Assembly (NCBI RefSeq): GCF_001580025.1
Contig: NZ_LSZO01000066.1
Location: 1-35,005 of the forward strand
Direction: 5' to 3'
DNA length: 35,005 nucleotides
Source: Ventosimonas gracilis
Lineage (GTDB): Bacteria > Pseudomonadota > Gammaproteobacteria > Pseudomonadales > Pseudomonadaceae
The notes under the pieces were generated by a model that was not told where the DNA came from, searched no databases, and saw only the letters and a program-made list of their open reading frames with translations. Shown here one piece after another: positions 8,074 to 18,855 of the stretch. Made by a program: the position numbers and the translations under genes. The first letter of the stretch is position 1; each line of letters opens with the position of its first letter.

Positions 8074-9467
8074 ATTGACGGCTCTTGTTGCAGCAGGCTT
8101 TGTTGCCAGCCGCCCCCTAAGGCTTTGAGCAAGTCGAGGCTTGCGGCCAGTTGGCTGTTTTTGAGTTCCAGCAGACTGCGTTCGCTGGAAAGTGCGCTGG
8201 TTTGTACGCTGATAACGCTGTTGTAGTCAACCGTGCCAAAGCGGTATTGGTTTTCGATCAGGCGCAGCGATTCCTCTGCGGCGGCGAGCGCTTCTTGCTG
8301 AACCTGATATTCGCGTTCGAGTACGGCAAGCCCGACCAGCGCATCTTCAACTTCACGCAAGGCTTGCAGCACGCTTTGCCGGTAGTCGGCGACGGTTTGT
8401 TCGTAAGCCGCTTCGGCCTGCGCCACGCGCGAGCGGATGCGCCCGCCGTCAAACAATGGCATGGCAAAGGCGCTGCCCAGCGACCAGAGGCGGTTGGGTG
8501 CGCTGACCCATTGGTCGAACGTGCCGCTGCGCCAGCCGCCGCTGGCGGACAGGGTTAAGTCGGGATACCAGGCCGCTTGTTCTACGCCTATGCTGGCGTT
8601 GGCGGCGATCACGCGGCGCTGCGCGGCGGCAATATCCGGGCGGCGCTCTAACAGGGCGGACGGCAACTCAGGCGGGATAGCGGGCAGATGCGGAAGCTGC
8701 GCGACTTCATCAATGGCAAAGTCGGATGGAGGCATGCCCAGCAGCACGGCAATGGCGTGCTCCAGCAGCGCGCGGCGGTATTCGAGGTCAATGGACTGCG
8801 CTTCGGTGCTTTTCAGTTGCGCGAGTGCTTGGCTTACGTCAGATTTGGGCACGATGCCCGCCTGGTATTGGTTTTCGGTGAGTTTCAGCGAGCGCCGATA
8901 GGCTTCTACGCTGCGCACAAGCAGGCGTTTTTGTTCGTCGAGCACGCGCAGTTGCAGGTAGTTTTCGGCAAGTTCCGCGGCAAGGCTTAAGTGCACGGCG
9001 GCAAGGTCGGCGGCGCTGGCATCAAGGCTCGCTTTATCGCTCTCTAATTGGCGGCGCAGTTTGCCCCAGAGGTCGATCTCCCAACTGGCGCTGGTGCTTA
9101 GGTTGTAGCTGTTATTCACCGCGCCCTGATTGCCGCTTCGGGTTTGATCCGCGCCTTGGCGCAGCTGTGGCAGCAAGCGGGCGCGACTGCCTTGCACCAG
9201 TGCGCGGGCTCCTCGGTAGCGCGCTTCGCTGGCGGCAAGGCTTTGGTTGCCCGCTTGCATCCGCTCGATTAACGCATCCAGATACGGGTCGCGGTACAAC
9301 TGCCACCAAGCGCCTGGTTCAATCTCATCGGCAGGCTGCGCGGTTTTCCATCCTTCGATATGGCGATAAGCATCGGCCAGCTTAAGCGCTGGCGCTTGGT
9401 AGTTAGGGCCGACCGTGCAGGCGGTTAACACTAACGCGGCACAGGGCAGGAACAAGCGGGCATTCAT
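8055..9467 (-). CDS. outer-membrane efflux lipoprotein, NodT/OprM family
   Basis: 470 aa. A lipoprotein signal ends in LTAC (Cys17), followed by the TVGPNYQAP that typically opens NodT-type channels. The remainder shows the two repeated OEP (outer membrane efflux protein) halves, rich in long helical stretches with LAENYLQLRVLDEQ and YRFGTVDYNSVIS. It would form the trimeric TolC-like exit duct for the MdtABC pump. Its start overlaps mdtC by 4 bp, making it the last gene of the operon. E. coli mdtABC relies on the separate tolC; here the pump brings its own channel, as in many pseudomonads. Confidence 0.93.
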   Translation of the reverse strand: MNARLFLPCAALVLTACTVGPNYQAPALKLADAYRHIEGWKTAQPADEIEPGAWWQLYRDPYLDALIERMQAGNQSLAASEARYRGARALVQGSRARLLPQLRQGADQTRSGNQGAVNNSYNLSTSASWEIDLWGKLRRQLESDKASLDASAADLAAVHLSLAAELAENYLQLRVLDEQKRLLVRSVEAYRRSLKLTENQYQAGIVPKSDVSQALAQLKSTEAQSIDLEYRRALLEHAIAVLLGMPPSDFAIDEVAQLPHLPAIPPELPSALLERRPDIAAAQRRVIAANASIGVEQAAWYPDLTLSASGGWRSGTFDQWVSAPNRLWSLGSAFAMPLFDGGRIRSRVAQAEAAYEQTVADYRQSVLQALREVEDALVGLAVLEREYQVQQEALAAAEESLRLIENQYRFGTVDYNSVISVQTSALSSERSLLELKNSQLAASLDLLKALGGGWQQSLLQQEPSMQPVNR

Positions 9468-12400
9468 AGCGGGTTTCCGAAAGCGGCATCGGTTTTGCGT
9501 CCGCGCCAGTGGTTAAAACGGTGGCGGGCGCGGTCGAGATACAGATAAACCACCGGCGTGCTGTACAGGGTTAACAGTTGACTGAGCAATAGTCCGCCGA
9601 TAATCGCTATGCCTAAGGGTCTTCGCATTTCCGCGCCTTCGGCACTGGCAAAAAGCAGCGGCAGTGCGCCCAAAATGGCGGCGAAAGTGGTCATCAAAAT
9701 CGGCCGCAACCTGAGCAAACAGGCTTCACGGATGGAATCACGCGGGGTCATGCCCTGTTCGCGTTCCAGTTGCAGGGCAAGGTCAATCATCAAAATGGCG
9801 TTTTTCTTGACGATACCAATCAGCAAAAACAACCCCAGCAGGGAAATCAGGCTGAACTGCCCGCCCAGCACAATAATGGTTAAAAGCGCGCCTACGCCTG
9901 CCGAGGGCAGGGTCGAGAGGATGGTCAGCGGGTGGATGTAGCTTTCATACAAGATACCCAGCAGCAGATAGACTACCAGCAGCGAAGCCAGCAGCATAAA
10001 GGGTTGACTTTGCTGGGTTTGTTTAAAGGCATCCGCCGCGCCGCTCATCCTTCCGATGACTTCATCGGGCAAGCCGATGGCGGCAATGGCGCGTTCAATG
10101 GCGAGCGTGGCCTGTTCTAGCGGGACGTTTTCCGCCAGCGCAAAGGAGAGGCTTTCGGCGGCGAACTGGCCTTCGTGGCTAACGCGGTCTTCTTCCAGGC
10201 TGTAGTCATAGCGGGCAATAACCGATAGCGGCACGCGCTGTCCGCTCGCCGCGATCAGCTCCACGCGGCTTAGGCTGCTGGGGTCACGCGCGTATTGCGG
10301 GGCGACCTCCATCACCACGCGGTATTGGTTGAGCGCGTTGTAGATGGTGGCCACCTGCCGCTGGCTGTAGGCGTTGTTGAGCGCGGCGCTGACCGTTGCC
10401 ATATCGATGCCAAGGCGTTTGGCTTGTTCGCGGTCAACGGCAAGCGTGACCTGTAACGCGCCGTCACCCACATCGCTGACATCGGTCAATTCCGGCAGCG
10501 CTTTAAGGGCGCTGGCGACTTTTGGCAGCCACTGGCGCAGCGCAGACAGTTCGCTGCTTTGCAGCAGGTATTGGTACTGCGAGCTGTCATCGATGCGTGC
10601 GCCGCCGAACAGCAAATCTTGGTCGGCTGAGAGGAACAAGCGCGCCCCGGGCAGTTTCGGCAGATTTTTGCGCAGCCGCTCAATCACTTTATCGGCAGGC
10701 TCTTGGCGCTCGCTTAACGGCTTTAAGCGCACGCTCATAAAGGCGTTATTGCCGAAGATAAACCCCACCACGTTTTCAACCGCCGGGTCGTTATTGATCG
10801 ATACGCGAAAGGCTTCCATGCTCGGCTGCATGGCGCTGAAGGAAAGCCCATCGTCGCCGCGAATAAAACCATTTAACTGACCGGTATCTTGTGTCGGTAA
10901 AAAGGTTTTCGGCACGGCGATATAAAGATAAATATTAACTGCGATAGTCGCCAAGAAAAATACCAAGGTTATCTCCGGATAACGTAAAACCACATCCAAA
11001 GTGCCGCGATAAAAGCGTATTAAAGCCGCGTTGATTTGATTGCTAAAGCGTTGCAATTTTCCGCTTTGGCGTTCTTGTTCGGCGTTTAGCCAGCGCGCGC
11101 AGAGCATCGGCGTCAAGGTTAAAGAGACTAACAAAGAAACCAAAATGGCTACCGTCAAGGTAACTGCAAACTCTTTAAAAAAGCTGCTGATAATGCCGCC
11201 CATAAACAGGATGGAAATAAACACCACGACCAACGACAGGTTCATCGACAGCAGCGTAAAGCCCACTTCGCGCGTACCGTCGAGCGCGGCTTTTAGCGGC
11301 GTTTTACCTTGGCGAATATGACGCACGATATTTTCCAGCACGACAATGGCATCATCAACCACAAGCCCTGCGGCGACAATCATGGCCATTAAAGAAAGTA
11401 CATTGAGCGAAAAACCCAGCAGATAAATGACCGCAAAAGTGCCAATTAAGGAAACCGGTATCGCCAGCGCCGGAACCAATGAAGCGCGCAAATTGCCCAG
11501 CGCCAAAAACACCACGCCAATCACCAGCGCCACGGCAATTAATAAAGTGCGCTCGGCTTCATGCAAGGTCGCGCGGATAATCGGCGAGCGGTCCATTGCC
11601 AAACTGATGCGCACAGTTTCCGGCAATAGCGCTTGCAGCGCCGGAAGTTGCTGTTTAATACGCTCGATGGTTTCAATAATATTCGCGCCGCTTTGCCGTT
11701 TAATCACTAACAGTACCGCTTCTTTTTCATTAAAAAAGCCACTGTTAAAACGGTCTTCTACATCATCACGCACATTGGCGACATCAGACAGGCGCAAAAT
11801 CGCGCCGTCTTGCTGGCGAATAATCAACGTTTGATAGTCCGCCGCGCGGGTAAGCTGGTCATTGGCTTGTATCTGCCATTGCCGCTCGCTGTCAGCGGTC
11901 ATGCCGAGCGGGCGACGTACATTGGTAGCGCTGATGCTGCGGCGGATGTCATCCAGGCTGATGCGGTACTGCGCCAGCAAATGCGGCTCAAGCTCGACCC
12001 GTACCGCGGGCAAGGAACTGCCGCCGACCTGCACCTCGCCCACGCCAAGCACTTGCGCAAGGCTCTGCGCCAGCACGGTGGAGGCAAAGTCGTACAACTC
12101 GCTTTTGCCCAAGGTATCTGAAGTGAGCGCCAAAATCATAATGGGCGCAGAAGCCGGGTTGACTTTGCGGTAGCTCGGCAGGCTGCGCATGCCGGACGGC
12201 ATCATCGGCGCGGCGGTATTGATGGCCGCCTGCACTTGCCGCGCGGCGGCGTTAATGTCGCGCCCCGTTTCAAATTGCAGGCTGATGCGCGTATAGCCTT
12301 GGCTGCTGCGGCTGCTCATCTGCGTGATACCGGCAATCTGCCCAAAGGCGCGCTCCAATGGCGTTGCGACCGATGAAGCCATCACCTGCGGACTGGCACC

Positions 12401-12556
12401 GGGCAGGCTCGCCTGCACCGTGATGGCGGGCATGTCCATCTCTGGCAGCGGCGCGACCGGCAGCAGTCGATAGGCAAGCATTCCCAGCAATACCACGGCG
12501 AGCGACAGCAGCATAGTGGCGACCGGACGATGGATAAACGGGGCAGACAGGTTCAC
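9464..12556 (-). CDS. mdtC: RND multidrug efflux transporter subunit MdtC
   Basis: 1030 aa inner-membrane RND transporter. It starts with [14 protein letters not shown] and the [17 protein letters not shown] strand typical of MdtC. The proton-relay aspartates D401 and D402 are in [14 protein letters not shown], and the partner lysine is in [15 protein letters not shown] near the C-terminus. [21 protein letters not shown] and [20 protein letters not shown] favour MdtC over MdtB. In E. coli, MdtB and MdtC form a heterotrimer expelling bile salts, novobiocin and related compounds. Overlaps of 4 bp with both neighbours imply translational coupling. A central stretch (about 10900-11800) reads more A-rich than the rest, a mild composition change. 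Confidence 0.95.
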   Translation of the reverse strand: MNLSAPFIHRPVATMLLSLAVVLLGMLAYRLLPVAPLPEMDMPAITVQASLPGASPQVMASSVATPLERAFGQIAGITQMSSRSSQGYTRISLQFETGRDINAAARQVQAAINTAAPMMPSGMRSLPSYRKVNPASAPIMILALTSDTLGKSELYDFASTVLAQSLAQVLGVGEVQVGGSSLPAVRVELEPHLLAQYRISLDDIRRSISATNVRRPLGMTADSERQWQIQANDQLTRAADYQTLIIRQQDGAILRLSDVANVRDDVEDRFNSGFFNEKEAVLLVIKRQSGANIIETIERIKQQLPALQALLPETVRISLAMDRSPIIRATLHEAERTLLIAVALVIGVVFLALGNLRASLVPALAIPVSLIGTFAVIYLLGFSLNVLSLMAMIVAAGLVVDDAIVVLENIVRHIRQGKTPLKAALDGTREVGFTLLSMNLSLVVVFISILFMGGIISSFFKEFAVTLTVAILVSLLVSLTLTPMLCARWLNAEQERQSGKLQRFSNQINAALIRFYRGTLDVVLRYPEITLVFFLATIAVNIYLYIAVPKTFLPTQDTGQLNGFIRGDDGLSFSAMQPSMEAFRVSINNDPAVENVVGFIFGNNAFMSVRLKPLSERQEPADKVIERLRKNLPKLPGARLFLSADQDLLFGGARIDDSSQYQYLLQSSELSALRQWLPKVASALKALPELTDVSDVGDGALQVTLAVDREQAKRLGIDMATVSAALNNAYSQRQVATIYNALNQYRVVMEVAPQYARDPSSLSRVELIAASGQRVPLSVIARYDYSLEEDRVSHEGQFAAESLSFALAENVPLEQATLAIERAIAAIGLPDEVIGRMSGAADAFKQTQQSQPFMLLASLLVVYLLLGILYESYIHPLTILSTLPSAGVGALLTIIVLGGQFSLISLLGLFLLIGIVKKNAILMIDLALQLEREQGMTPRDSIREACLLRLRPILMTTFAAILGALPLLFASAEGAEMRRPLGIAIIGGLLLSQLLTLYSTPVVYLYLDRARHRFNHWRGRKTDAAFGNPL

Positions 12557-15500
12557 CTTCCCCGCTCCACCAGCCCTTGGGAGTAAAAGCCCTTGCCCAG
12601 TCGGTCGAAGTACAGGTAAATCACCGGCGTAGTAAACAGTGTCAAGATTTGGCTGGCGAGCAAGCCGCCGACCATCACCAATCCCAAAGGTTGCCGCAGT
12701 TCAGCGCCAGAGCCGCTGGCAAACATCAGCGGAATAGCGGCAAAGAGTGCAGCGAGGGTGGTCATTAAAATCGGCCGAAAGCGCAAAAGCGCCGCTTGGT
12801 AAATGGCATCAAAAGCACTCATGCCTTGGCTGCGCTGCGCCTCCAAGGCAAAGTCAATCATCATGATGGCGTTTTTCTTGACAATACCGATCAGCAAGAT
12901 AATGCCAATGACGGCAATCAGATTTAAATCCTGCCCAGCCATCAAGAGCGCCAGCAGTGCGCCTACTCCAGCAGAAGGCAGCGTCGAGAGAATGGTGATC
13001 GGGTGAATATAGCTCTCATACAACACCCCCAACACGATATACATGGTGACCAGGGCTGCGAGTATCAGCCAGAGCGTGCTGCCAAGCGAGGCACGAAACG
13101 CCTGCGCCGCGCCCTGAAAGCGGCTTTGCACTGAAGCGGGCAGGCCGATGTCCTGCTGCGCCTTTTCAATCACGGCGACCGCTTCACCTAAAGAAACCCC
13201 GGGCGCGAGGTTAAAAGACAGCCCAACGGCGGGAAATTGGCCGATATGGGTAATGGCAAGCTCGGCGTTTTGCTGGCTGATCCGGGCGAGGGTGGAAAGC
13301 GGCACTTGCGCCCCGTTGGCAGCGCTTACGTGGATTTGCTCCAGCGCTTTTGGGCCGATTTGCCCGGCGCTAGCCGCCTGCAATACCACGCGGTACTGGC
13401 TCGATTGGGTAAAGATGGTGGCAATCTGCCTTTGCCCGAAAGCGTCGTACAGTGCATCGGTAATCTGCGCCACGCTGATGCCAAGGCGTCCGGCCAAATC
13501 GCGGTCGATGGTTAAAAACACTTGCAGCCCTTGGCTTTGCAGGTCGCTCGCCACATCGCGCAGTTCGGGCTTTTCGGCAAGCTCATTTAGCAGCCGCTCG
13601 CTCCAAACACGCAGCAAAGCCGCGTCCGGCGATTCCAGGGTGAACTGAAACTGCGTGCGGCTGATGCGGTCTTCAATGGTTAAATCCTGCACCGGTTGCA
13701 GATACAGGCGAATGCCCTGCACGCTGGCAAGCTTTTGATTAAGCCGCTCGATAATCTCGCTGGCGGTTTCGTCCCGCTCACTATGGGGCTTTAGGCTAAT
13801 CAACAACCGGCCGCTGTTAAGCGTTAAATTATCGCCATCGATACCGATATAAGAGGCAAGGTTTCCAACCGCCGGGTCTTGCCGGATCACATCGGCCAGC
13901 GCCTGTTGACGGCGGCTCATGGCGGTAAAGGAAATCGATTGCGGCGCTTCGGAAATGCCCAGCAACAGACCGCTATCTTGCAGCGGAAAAAAGCCCTTGG
14001 GTACGGCTATCCAGAGCAGCACGGTCAGACCCAAGGTTGCCAGCGCGACCAGTAAAGTCAGTGGCTGATGACGTAACACGACGGTTAATAGCTTGCCGTA
14101 TCCGGCGATCATCCCATCGATAAAAGCGCCGATGGCGCGGAAAAAACGCCCGTTTTGTGCGCTTGTTTCTGGCTTTAATAAACGCGCGCACATCATCGGC
14201 GTAAGGGTTAGCGAGACGACCAGCGATAATAAAATGGCGATCGCCAGGGTAATGGCAAATTCGCGGAACAAGCGGCCGACCACATCGGCCATAAACAGCA
14301 GCGGTATCAGCACCGCAACCAGAGAAAAGGTCAATGAAATCAGCGTAAAACCTATCTGTTTTGCGCCTTTGAGCGCCGCTTGCAGTGGGCTTTCCCCTGC
14401 CTCCAGGTGCCGCGCGATATTTTCCAGCATGACGATGGCATCATCGACCACAAAACCGGTGGCAATGGTGAGCGCCATCAGCGTGAGGTTGTTGATGGAA
14501 AAGCCAAACAGCACCATCAGCGCAAAAGTGCCGACCAGTGAAAGCGGCACGGCGACCGATGGAATCAGGGTCACGGACAAGCGGCGCAGAAACAAAAAAG
14601 TCACCATCACCACCAGCGCGACCGCCAGCAGCAATTCAAACTGCACATCTTTGACGGCGGCGCGGATGGTCTGCGTGCGGTCAGCAATGATGGAGACCTT
14701 AACGCCGGAAGGCAGCGCCTGGACAATCGCTGGTAGCAATTGCTCGATACGTTCGACCAGCTCGATCACATTCGCGCCGGGCTGGCGCTGGATGGTGACA
14801 ATCACGGCAGGCAGGTCGCCCGCCCAAGCGGCGAGGCGGTTGTTTTCCGCGCCGTAGTCAATCTGCGCGACATCGCCCAAGCGCAGTGCCGCGCCGTCTT
14901 TAAAGGCCAAAATCAGCTCGCGGTATTCCTCGGGCGAGCGAAGCTGGTCGTTGGCATCGAGCATGGCGGTGCGGGTGCTGCCGTCAAAGCTGCCTTTGGG
15001 CTGATTAACGTTGCTGCTGCCAATCAGTGCGCGCACATCGGCAAGGTTTAGGCCGTTCGCCGCCAAAGCCTCCACATTCACCGTAATTCGCACCGCTTGG
15101 CGCTGCCCACCGGCCAGATTGACCATGCCCACGCCGCCGATTTGCGCAAGCTTTTGCGCCATCCGCGTATCGACCAGATGGTGCAGACGCGGCAGCGGCA
15201 TGGTCGGTGAAGTGACCGCCAGTGTTAAAACCGGCGTATCGGCGGGATTGACCTTGTTGTAAACCGGTGGCGTGGGCAAATCCATCGGCAGCAAATTGCT
15301 GGCACCATGAATGGCGGCTTGCACTTCCTGTTCCGCAATTTCCAGCGGCACTTCCAGCGAAAAACGCAGCGTAATCACCGATGCGCCGCCGGAACTGTTT
15401 GAGGTCATCTGCTCAAGGCCAGGCATTTGCCCGAACTGGCGCTCCAGCGGAGCCGTCACCGCGGTACCCATCACCTCAGGGCTGGCACCGGGGTAGAGCG

Positions 15501-15645
15501 TCAACACGCGAATGGTCGGGTAATCCACCTGTGGCAGCGCGGCCACCGGCAGCAGCCTGAAGCCCAAAATACCGGCCAAAAGCAGCGCCAGCATGCTTAA
15601 GGTGGTCGCAACCGGCCTTAGGATAAACAGCCGCGACAGGTTCAT
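12553..15645 (-). CDS. mdtB: RND multidrug efflux transporter subunit MdtB
   Basis: 1030 aa RND transporter. The N-terminal [20 protein letters not shown] and [20 protein letters not shown] closely follow E. coli MdtB. Proton-relay residues D401 and D402 lie in [17 protein letters not shown], and the conserved lysine in [15 protein letters not shown]. Twelve membrane helices and two large periplasmic loops are evident from the hydrophobicity pattern. It is paralogous to the neighbouring mdtC and of the same length; having both is the hallmark of the MdtBC heteromeric pump. It overlaps mdtA upstream and mdtC downstream by 4 bp each. Confidence 0.95.
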   Translation of the reverse strand: MNLSRLFILRPVATTLSMLALLLAGILGFRLLPVAALPQVDYPTIRVLTLYPGASPEVMGTAVTAPLERQFGQMPGLEQMTSNSSGGASVITLRFSLEVPLEIAEQEVQAAIHGASNLLPMDLPTPPVYNKVNPADTPVLTLAVTSPTMPLPRLHHLVDTRMAQKLAQIGGVGMVNLAGGQRQAVRITVNVEALAANGLNLADVRALIGSSNVNQPKGSFDGSTRTAMLDANDQLRSPEEYRELILAFKDGAALRLGDVAQIDYGAENNRLAAWAGDLPAVIVTIQRQPGANVIELVERIEQLLPAIVQALPSGVKVSIIADRTQTIRAAVKDVQFELLLAVALVVMVTFLFLRRLSVTLIPSVAVPLSLVGTFALMVLFGFSINNLTLMALTIATGFVVDDAIVMLENIARHLEAGESPLQAALKGAKQIGFTLISLTFSLVAVLIPLLFMADVVGRLFREFAITLAIAILLSLVVSLTLTPMMCARLLKPETSAQNGRFFRAIGAFIDGMIAGYGKLLTVVLRHQPLTLLVALATLGLTVLLWIAVPKGFFPLQDSGLLLGISEAPQSISFTAMSRRQQALADVIRQDPAVGNLASYIGIDGDNLTLNSGRLLISLKPHSERDETASEIIERLNQKLASVQGIRLYLQPVQDLTIEDRISRTQFQFTLESPDAALLRVWSERLLNELAEKPELRDVASDLQSQGLQVFLTIDRDLAGRLGISVAQITDALYDAFGQRQIATIFTQSSQYRVVLQAASAGQIGPKALEQIHVSAANGAQVPLSTLARISQQNAELAITHIGQFPAVGLSFNLAPGVSLGEAVAVIEKAQQDIGLPASVQSRFQGAAQAFRASLGSTLWLILAALVTMYIVLGVLYESYIHPITILSTLPSAGVGALLALLMAGQDLNLIAVIGIILLIGIVKKNAIMMIDFALEAQRSQGMSAFDAIYQAALLRFRPILMTTLAALFAAIPLMFASGSGAELRQPLGLVMVGGLLASQILTLFTTPVIYLYFDRLGKGFYSQGLVERGR

Positions 15646-16928
15646 GCGTCTGGCTCTTCGCCCGATTGTGGCGCGGCCTGGTCTTGCAGAGGGTGCGCGG
15701 CTTGTGCCGCGTCATCCGCGCGGCTTTCGTCTTTCACCACTTCTACCAGGCCGCCTTCGCGCAGCCGGTCAACGCCTTCCAATACCACTTTATCGCCTGC
15801 TTTCAAGCCGCTTTGGATAACCACCTGGCCGCCGTCTTCTGCGCCCAGTTGCAAGTTGCGCAAATGCACCTTGCTTTGGCCGTCTTCTTCTGTCACCACA
15901 AAGGCAAAAGTGCCGCCAGTGCCGTACTGCACGGCGGCGGAAGGCAGCAGCACCGCGTCTTTAAGCGTGGTAACGAGCAGGCGCACATTGACAAATTGAT
16001 TGGGGAACAGGCTTTCATCCGCATTGGCAAACTGCGCCTTAAAACGCAGCGTACCGGTATTGATATCAATCTGATTATCCAGACTGTGCAGTACGCCTTC
16101 GGCGAGTTTGTGGCGCTCTTCCCTATCCCAGGCCTCGACTTTTAATGGCTCAGCTTGACGAAAGGCGCGAAGCACCGGCGGCAGGTCACGTTCCGGCAAA
16201 GTAAAACTTAAGCTGATCGGGCGAGTTTGCGTGATAACGACCAAGGGCGTGGCGTCCGCAGGACCCACCAGATTGCCGACATCAACCTGGCGTAGCCCCA
16301 GCCTGCCCGCCGCCGGCGCTCTTACTTGAGTAAAGTCCAAATTAAGCTGCGCCTCGGCCAGCAACGCCTGCTGGCGGGCAAGCGCCGCTTCATATTGATT
16401 GACCTGCGCCTGCTGGGTATCGAGCGTTTGCCGCGCAATGCTGTCTTCCTGATGCAACTTGCGGTAGCGTTCCAGGTCAATCTGCGCATTACGCAGCAGC
16501 GCGGCGCTTTCCTGCACCGCACTTTTGGCCTGCTGCAAAGTCACCTGATAGGGGCGTGGGTCAATCAACGCCAGCACATGGTCTTTTTCAACCTGCTGGC
16601 CTTCTTCAAAGCGCAGCTCTTGCAACTGCCCGCTCACCCGCGCCCGCACATTTACCGTAGTTTGCGCCGTGACCGTGCCAAGCGCCTTGTAATAGAGCGC
16701 AAAATCGCCTTCCTTGGCGGCAACCACGCGAACCGGAATGGCCGGTGGAGAAAAACTCCCGCGCCCAAAACGAGCGCCTGAAGGCTGCATTAATGAGCCG
16801 CCCGCACGGTTTACCGAAGGTTTGCCTGGGTTACTCGGTTTTAGCCAAAACCACCCAATCAATGCCCCCAACACACAGGCGAACAACACGAACAGCACAA
16901 GGCGACGGGAAAGGGGAGAATGGGTCAT
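15642..16928 (-). CDS. mdtA: RND efflux periplasmic adaptor (membrane fusion protein) MdtA
   Basis: 428 aa. One N-terminal membrane segment (about residues 9-28) is followed by a low-complexity linker, then a lipoyl-like barrel half ([19 protein letters not shown]), an alpha-helical hairpin (about 115-200, rich in Ala, Gln and Leu), the second lipoyl half ([18 protein letters not shown]) and the beta-barrel region. It bridges MdtBC and the outer-membrane channel. First gene of the operon; the regulatory genes baeS and baeR, which lie downstream of mdtABCD in E. coli, are not in this window. The ATG at 16928 lacks a strong ribosome site, but it keeps the membrane anchor. Confidence 0.93.
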   Translation of the reverse strand: MTHSPLSRRLVLFVLFACVLGALIGWFWLKPSNPGKPSVNRAGGSLMQPSGARFGRGSFSPPAIPVRVVAAKEGDFALYYKALGTVTAQTTVNVRARVSGQLQELRFEEGQQVEKDHVLALIDPRPYQVTLQQAKSAVQESAALLRNAQIDLERYRKLHQEDSIARQTLDTQQAQVNQYEAALARQQALLAEAQLNLDFTQVRAPAAGRLGLRQVDVGNLVGPADATPLVVITQTRPISLSFTLPERDLPPVLRAFRQAEPLKVEAWDREERHKLAEGVLHSLDNQIDINTGTLRFKAQFANADESLFPNQFVNVRLLVTTLKDAVLLPSAAVQYGTGGTFAFVVTEEDGQSKVHLRNLQLGAEDGGQVVIQSGLKAGDKVVLEGVDRLREGGLVEVVKDESRADDAAQAAHPLQDQAAPQSGEEPDA

Positions 16929-17242
16929 AAGCTAAGGTCGTCAATTAAACACTAAGAACGGGCAAGGAGGCTTGGCGCTGGCGGCGCGATTTGAGCGGCA
17001 GTCAATACTAAATGATAAGCAATGGCAATGCTTGCCTGGCAGGGGCCTATTGAACCACAAGGGTGCGGATTAAGGGATGCGCTGCAAAGAGCAGGCCAAG
17101 GCGTTTTGCTCTCCTCCAGGGGATAGCGCAAGACAGCACGGTTTCACCACAAATCGCTGATACCGGCTTGACCCACGGCAAACCCCACACGCATGATTAC
17201 CACCCAATTAACCACAACAGTACGATTAAGCCCTGCCAGAGT
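16929..17242. other. 314-bp intergenic region between divergent mdtA and the 17243 gene
   Basis: No open frame I would defend. It should hold the start signals for the mdt operon (minus) and the two unknown genes (plus), but no promoter of convincing quality is visible on either strand. It contains two short inverted repeats: AAGCA-n7-TGCTT at 17017-17033 and AGAGCA-n13-TGCTCT at 17088-17112. Confidence 0.6.
17017..17033. promoter_or_regulatory. possible operator, short inverted repeat upstream of mdtA
   Basis: AAGCA (17017-17021) and TGCTT (17029-17033) flank seven bases, about 90 bp upstream of mdtA. The size would suit a dimeric regulator of the pump, but a five-base arm is common by chance. 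Confidence 0.2.
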
Positions 17243-17575
17243 ATGGATAATCCGCCAAACGAACAGTCCGCAAAACATTCAAGGCTCGCCATTGTTGCCT
17301 TTGTCTTCAGTTTGCTGGCGGCGATATTTTTGGCGCTGGGATTGATGATAGGGCGACTGAGTGCCCCCTACATAATTGCGACTATGGCAGCCGCATTGAT
17401 CAGCCTTGTTCTTGCCATAGCGGTTTTATTAAAGAGAAAAAACAAAAAACGCCTGGCGGTATTTGCCATAACCATTTCACTGCTTACCGTGGCGGCTTTT
17501 GTGTTTGTCGCCATCAGTGCTCTTGTTATATTTGGCATGGCTATTTCATCTTTTTCATCTTTGCTGGGAAGGTAG
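17243..17575 (+). CDS. unrecognised small membrane protein with three membrane segments
   Basis: 110 aa starting MDNPPNEQSAKHSR. After this short polar N-terminus come three hydrophobic segments: about residues 17-38, 46-62 (after a short break) and 72-98, with a KRKNKK loop between the second and third. I recognise no family; the shape resembles many small DUF membrane proteins. The ATG at 17243 is chosen because codons upstream read as non-coding, although its ribosome site is weak. It ends 5 bp before the next gene, so the two probably form one transcript. Base use is more A+T-rich than in the flanking mdt and gloB genes, compatible with acquisition. Confidence 0.65.
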   Translation: MDNPPNEQSAKHSRLAIVAFVFSLLAAIFLALGLMIGRLSAPYIIATMAAALISLVLAIAVLLKRKNKKRLAVFAITISLLTVAAFVFVAISALVIFGMAISSFSSLLGR

Positions 17576-17580
17576 CAGGA

Positions 17581-18741
17581 ATGAATACTGAAATCATCGA
17601 TTGCGTTTGTTTTCGTCTGCCGAAACCGGATAAAATTACACCGATACTTTGCCGCGCGGGCTATCTGTATATAAAAATGCCCCGAACCATCGGCAAAGGA
17701 GACTGCTATATCAGCCTGCGCGTGCTGGAAAAAACCGAAGAGGATAGGAAGCGTAAAGACTTTGAGGAACTTTTCCGTCACTCCGGGCATTTCCCCAATA
17801 AACGCGGTGCTGCGATTGATCAGTATGAGATAGGCAAGCACCAACTGTTGCTGACCATCGGTTCTATCAAGAAGCCACTGCAATGCATCTTGGCGGGTGT
17901 AATCGATTTGGATAAAAATCACTATCTGCATACTTCAATCACCTTCAGCATCGACGATGCATGCTATCCACCGAGTGAAAACATTTGGGAGACAGAAAAA
18001 CTAAGGCGTGAAGAGACGGTAGCGACCCTGCAATATTTCCTGGCATTATTGGAAAATCTGCAATTGAACGGAAACTATTCGCAAGCCTTGCAACAAGTGC
18101 GCATGGAAGAAGAACAAAAGCAACAAGCCGAACAACAAAAAGCATTGCAAGAAAAACTTGATAAAGCCGCCCAGCCGATTGACTGCGCTTATTTTAGCCT
18201 GCCCAGTACGGAAAATTTAACTGAAGTTCGGTTTTATTCTGAACAAATGCTACTCTATTTTGCGCGAAATGATTTTAGCGGGGTAATCGATATTAGATTG
18301 CATCGCTATCCGCTTAATGCAAAAGCTGCGGGTAATTCAAAACTTGATCTGCTGAAAAAACTGCTTCCCGGCATAGCCAGTGACCATCAAAAAAATCAAG
18401 ATTTTTTGCGGTTTTTCCGCACTCAAGTATTACCCAAGGACAACGCGGGAAAGACGCTTGACACACTCATCGAGAGCATCAGCTCAGGTTGCCGACAGGG
18501 ATACCTGGCTTTGCACTTAAACGAAGACAAAGAGTTTCAATGGATTGCCGCCATTGATGTGGATGACGATCATTACTTAAGTTTTATCGCAACCTACCAA
18601 AAGAACGGGGGTAACTTTACATCCACCGATAATCAGGCAGCGGCTGATATTTACAGCTATCTGCAATCGGTATTACACAGCTTGCATATCAAAGTTACAG
18701 CTACTACACAGGATTTACAAAAACCGAATAAAAGAACTTGA
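17581..18741 (+). CDS. unrecognised protein with an internally duplicated domain
   Basis: 386 aa, no signal peptide or membrane segment, so probably cytoplasmic. I recognise no family. The two halves resemble each other: IIDCVCFRLP (5-14) matches PIDCAYFSLP (199-208); VIDLDKNHYLHTSIT (107-121) matches AIDVDDDHYLSFIAT (324-338); each is followed by a helical segment (about 145-160 and 353-368). A Gln/Glu-rich helix (about 170-198, EEEQKQQAEQQKALQEK) that looks like a coiled coil joins them. The start at 17581 has AGCAGGA just upstream. The gene directly follows the small membrane protein and shares its A+T-rich composition. A paired effector or immunity role is possible but unsupported. Confidence 0.75.
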   Translation: MNTEIIDCVCFRLPKPDKITPILCRAGYLYIKMPRTIGKGDCYISLRVLEKTEEDRKRKDFEELFRHSGHFPNKRGAAIDQYEIGKHQLLLTIGSIKKPLQCILAGVIDLDKNHYLHTSITFSIDDACYPPSENIWETEKLRREETVATLQYFLALLENLQLNGNYSQALQQVRMEEEQKQQAEQQKALQEKLDKAAQPIDCAYFSLPSTENLTEVRFYSEQMLLYFARNDFSGVIDIRLHRYPLNAKAAGNSKLDLLKKLLPGIASDHQKNQDFLRFFRTQVLPKDNAGKTLDTLIESISSGCRQGYLALHLNEDKEFQWIAAIDVDDDHYLSFIATYQKNGGNFTSTDNQAAADIYSYLQSVLHSLHIKVTATTQDLQKPNKRT

Positions 18742-18810
18742 CATTTCAGGAGATTGTCAATATACAGCAACAACACTATAGCCGTGCTAAACACAAAGAT
18801 TTGCAGATCC

Positions 18811-18843
18811 CAAACCCTGCCCCTACAAGTGGGAGTGGGGTAT
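18811..18843. repeat. imperfect GGGAG-type inverted repeat between convergent genes
   Basis: CCCTGCCCCTAC faces GTGGGAGTGGGG across two bases between the end of the unknown gene (18741) and the end of gloB (18856). Pairing is imperfect, with a G-T wobble and mismatches. It resembles the family at 6077 and 7306 and sits, like them, at a convergent junction; it is a plausible weak terminator. Confidence 0.4.
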
Positions 18844-18855
18844 TAATCCATAGCG

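Noticed and set aside
14093-14857. Long open frame on the plus strand opposite mdtB (and similar ones opposite mdtC and ligA)
   Set aside because: It lies wholly within a well-supported RND transporter gene, resembles no protein family, and arises from the codon bias of GC-rich coding DNA.
17063-17242. N-terminal extension of the 17243 membrane protein (60 more residues)
   Set aside because: The extension is polar and irregular, has no ribosome site and would consume most of the divergent promoter region; MDNPP at 17243 is the better start.
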